From: an archaeon
GTDB lineage: Archaea; Nanobdellota; Nanobdellia; Woesearchaeales; JAHJEM01
Assembly (NCBI GenBank): GCA_020057445.1
Contig: JAGVFV010000119.1
Location: 1-6,669, forward strand
DNA: 6,669 bases
Direction: 5' to 3'
Position numbers and translations under genes: made by a program. Under the pieces are notes generated by a model. It saw only the letters and a program-made list of their open reading frames with translations. It was not told where the DNA came from and made no database searches. Positions 5,711 through 6,669 of the stretch are shown here, piece after piece; the stretch's first letter is position 1; the number at the start of each line of letters is the position of its first letter.

Positions 5711-6669
5711 TCATTTATTTTTCGCTTCAGAAAATGCATTCTCGACAACCACATCCACCCATCCTGCCTTCTTCAGTTTCATCCGGATGTCCTCATCCTT
5801 CTTCCCGAGCTTTCGCTCTTTCTGGATAAATCCGGCAAGCTTTGCTGCTTCGTGAGGAGGATGCTTCGGAAGGGCGATATGGTGCAGGATGAGCAGGCTT
5901 ATCACAAGCACAGAAATCAATCCCACGATGAGCCAGTTGAGGAAGGAGAAGTATTGCACTGTCCTTGAAAATGCGCCAAATTCCAGAAGAGGCGTCTCTG
6001 GAGATTCTGTAAAAGCAAAAGGCTCGACCACATCATCCACGCGGAAGATCTGCACAGGCTGCTCCACAATGCTCACTTTAGTCACGCAGGAAGAATCAGT
6101 CTCGCAGTCAGGATCATCACAGTCGACAAATCCATCGCAGTCATTGTCAATCCCGCCCCAGCATGCTGTCTCGATGCCCCCGCACGCAAAATCCGCCTCG
6201 TCAACACATCCATTTGACGACGGAGGATATCCTTCGTCGTCCCTGCCGTCTGTGCACGGGTCTGCCTTTGTCCTTGATCCAGACCTTGATGATGAGTAGG
6301 AATCATACGACTGGCCATTGTCATTATCATAGCATTCGAGAAGGACTGCCGGCTTGAGATATGTGGTATGACAGTTGTTGTTGTCCGCGCATGCGCGTTC
6401 TCCGCACGATCCCTCGCTCCATGGCGCGCATGTCCAGTCCTCGACACAGTTCGCGTGCATGAAGCTGAAATTCCCCTGTGCGAATGCGGATTCTGACATC
6501 ACATTTCTTGCAAGGCAGTTCCACACATAGGACGAGGCAGTCAGATTAAGAGGGAATGAAGCGAAAAATGAGCCATTCGATGCATTTGAGCTGTTTGAAG
6601 CATGGATAATCCCCTTTGGTCCCCATGCCTCATTTTCAGTCTCATAATACAGCGTGATGTTGGTGATCG
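5711..6669 (-). CDS. C-terminal part of a cysteine-rich, membrane-anchored surface protein (5' end outside window)
   Basis: The frame is open from the right edge (first full codon 6667-6665) to TGA at 5713-5711, giving 318 residues. A GTG at 6526 is an internal valine, not the start. Residues 1-70 look like the end of an Ig-like beta domain (YVWNCLARNV, 47-56) and hold six N-X-S/T sequons (N3, N25, N28, N31, N41, N66). A segment with 15 cysteines follows (51-194). It includes a TSP1-like stretch, CVEDWTCAPWSEGSCGERAC, with C74, C80, C88 and C93, and an Asp-rich DNDCDGFVDCDDPDC (174-188) that resembles calcium-binding D-x-D-x-D-G repeats. A transmembrane helix spans about 242-267 (FLNWLIVGLISVLVISLLIL). 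The cytoplasmic tail (268-318) is basic and helical and ends in IRMKLKKAGWVDVVVENAF. The likely topology is a large glycosylated ectodomain outside and a short helical tail inside. Its partner or function is unknown. Confidence 0.83.
   Translation of the reverse strand, partial: ITNITLYYETENEAWGPKGIIHASNSSNASNGSFFASFPLNLTASSYVWNCLARNVMSESAFAQGNFSFMHANCVEDWTCAPWSEGSCGERACADNNNCHTTYLKPAVLLECYDNDNGQSYDSYSSSRSGSRTKADPCTDGRDDEGYPPSSNGCVDEADFACGGIETACWGGIDNDCDGFVDCDDPDCETDSSCVTKVSIVEQPVQIFRVDDVVEPFAFTESPETPLLEFGAFSRTVQYFSFLNWLIVGLISVLVISLLILHHIALPKHPPHEAAKLAGFIQKERKLGKKDEDIRMKLKKAGWVDVVVENAFSEAKNK

Noticed and set aside
5711..6526. GTG at 6526 as the start of the surface protein
   Set aside because: The frame stays open to the window edge with a coherent Ig-like, sequon-rich sequence, and no promoter or signal peptide sits at 6526. 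The gene is truncated by the window instead.
1..6669. CRISPR array, transposon ends or phage module
   Set aside because: I looked for regularly spaced repeats, terminal inverted repeats with a transposase, and structural or integrase genes. None are visible.

Overview
The window looks archaeal, most likely from a DPANN-type lineage (Woesearchaeota/Pacearchaeota-like). This is an inference. It rests on TATA boxes placed for leaderless or near-leaderless transcripts in front of five genes, an archaeal kleisin (ScpA), a PEF-type C-terminal surface anchor, a cysteine-rich surface protein with a TSP1-like repeat and a D-x-D-x-D-G motif, and a RelE-like toxin pair of a form I associate with these genomes. 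I see no rRNA, tRNA, CRISPR array, insertion sequence or phage gene.

Layout. At 1-125 (+) is the last 40 residues of an exported protein ending in a PEF-CTERM-like anchor. Next, on the minus strand, comes a type II toxin-antitoxin pair: antitoxin 740-531, then RelE-like toxin 549-211, overlapping by 19 bases. The antitoxin shares a 97-base divergent promoter region with an unrecognised plus-strand gene (838-1251). That gene overlaps, tail to tail, the end of scpA (1984-1235, minus). Upstream of scpA, also on the minus strand, are a large soluble Lon-like protease (4620-2089), thioredoxin reductase trxB (5674-4757), and the C-terminal part of a membrane-anchored surface protein that runs off the right edge (6669-5711).

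The genes fall into three themes: cell surface (both edges), chromosome organisation and protein quality control (scpA, Lon-like), and redox or stress (trxB, toxin-antitoxin). The three central minus-strand genes are not an obvious operon, because each has its own TATA element. TATA-to-ATG distances form two groups: about 27 bases (antitoxin, 838-1251 gene, trxB; leaderless) and about 34 bases (scpA, lon-like; leader of about 6-8 nt).

The points most worth a second look are the Lon-like protease, which has an intact Ser-Lys dyad but an eroded P-loop and no Walker B acid; the C-terminal helical 'GW' cytoplasmic tail on the surface protein; the PEF-type anchor; and the unknown gene sharing a promoter region with the toxin-antitoxin pair. 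I found no clearly new multi-gene system. Intergenic stretches are all shorter than 300 bases.
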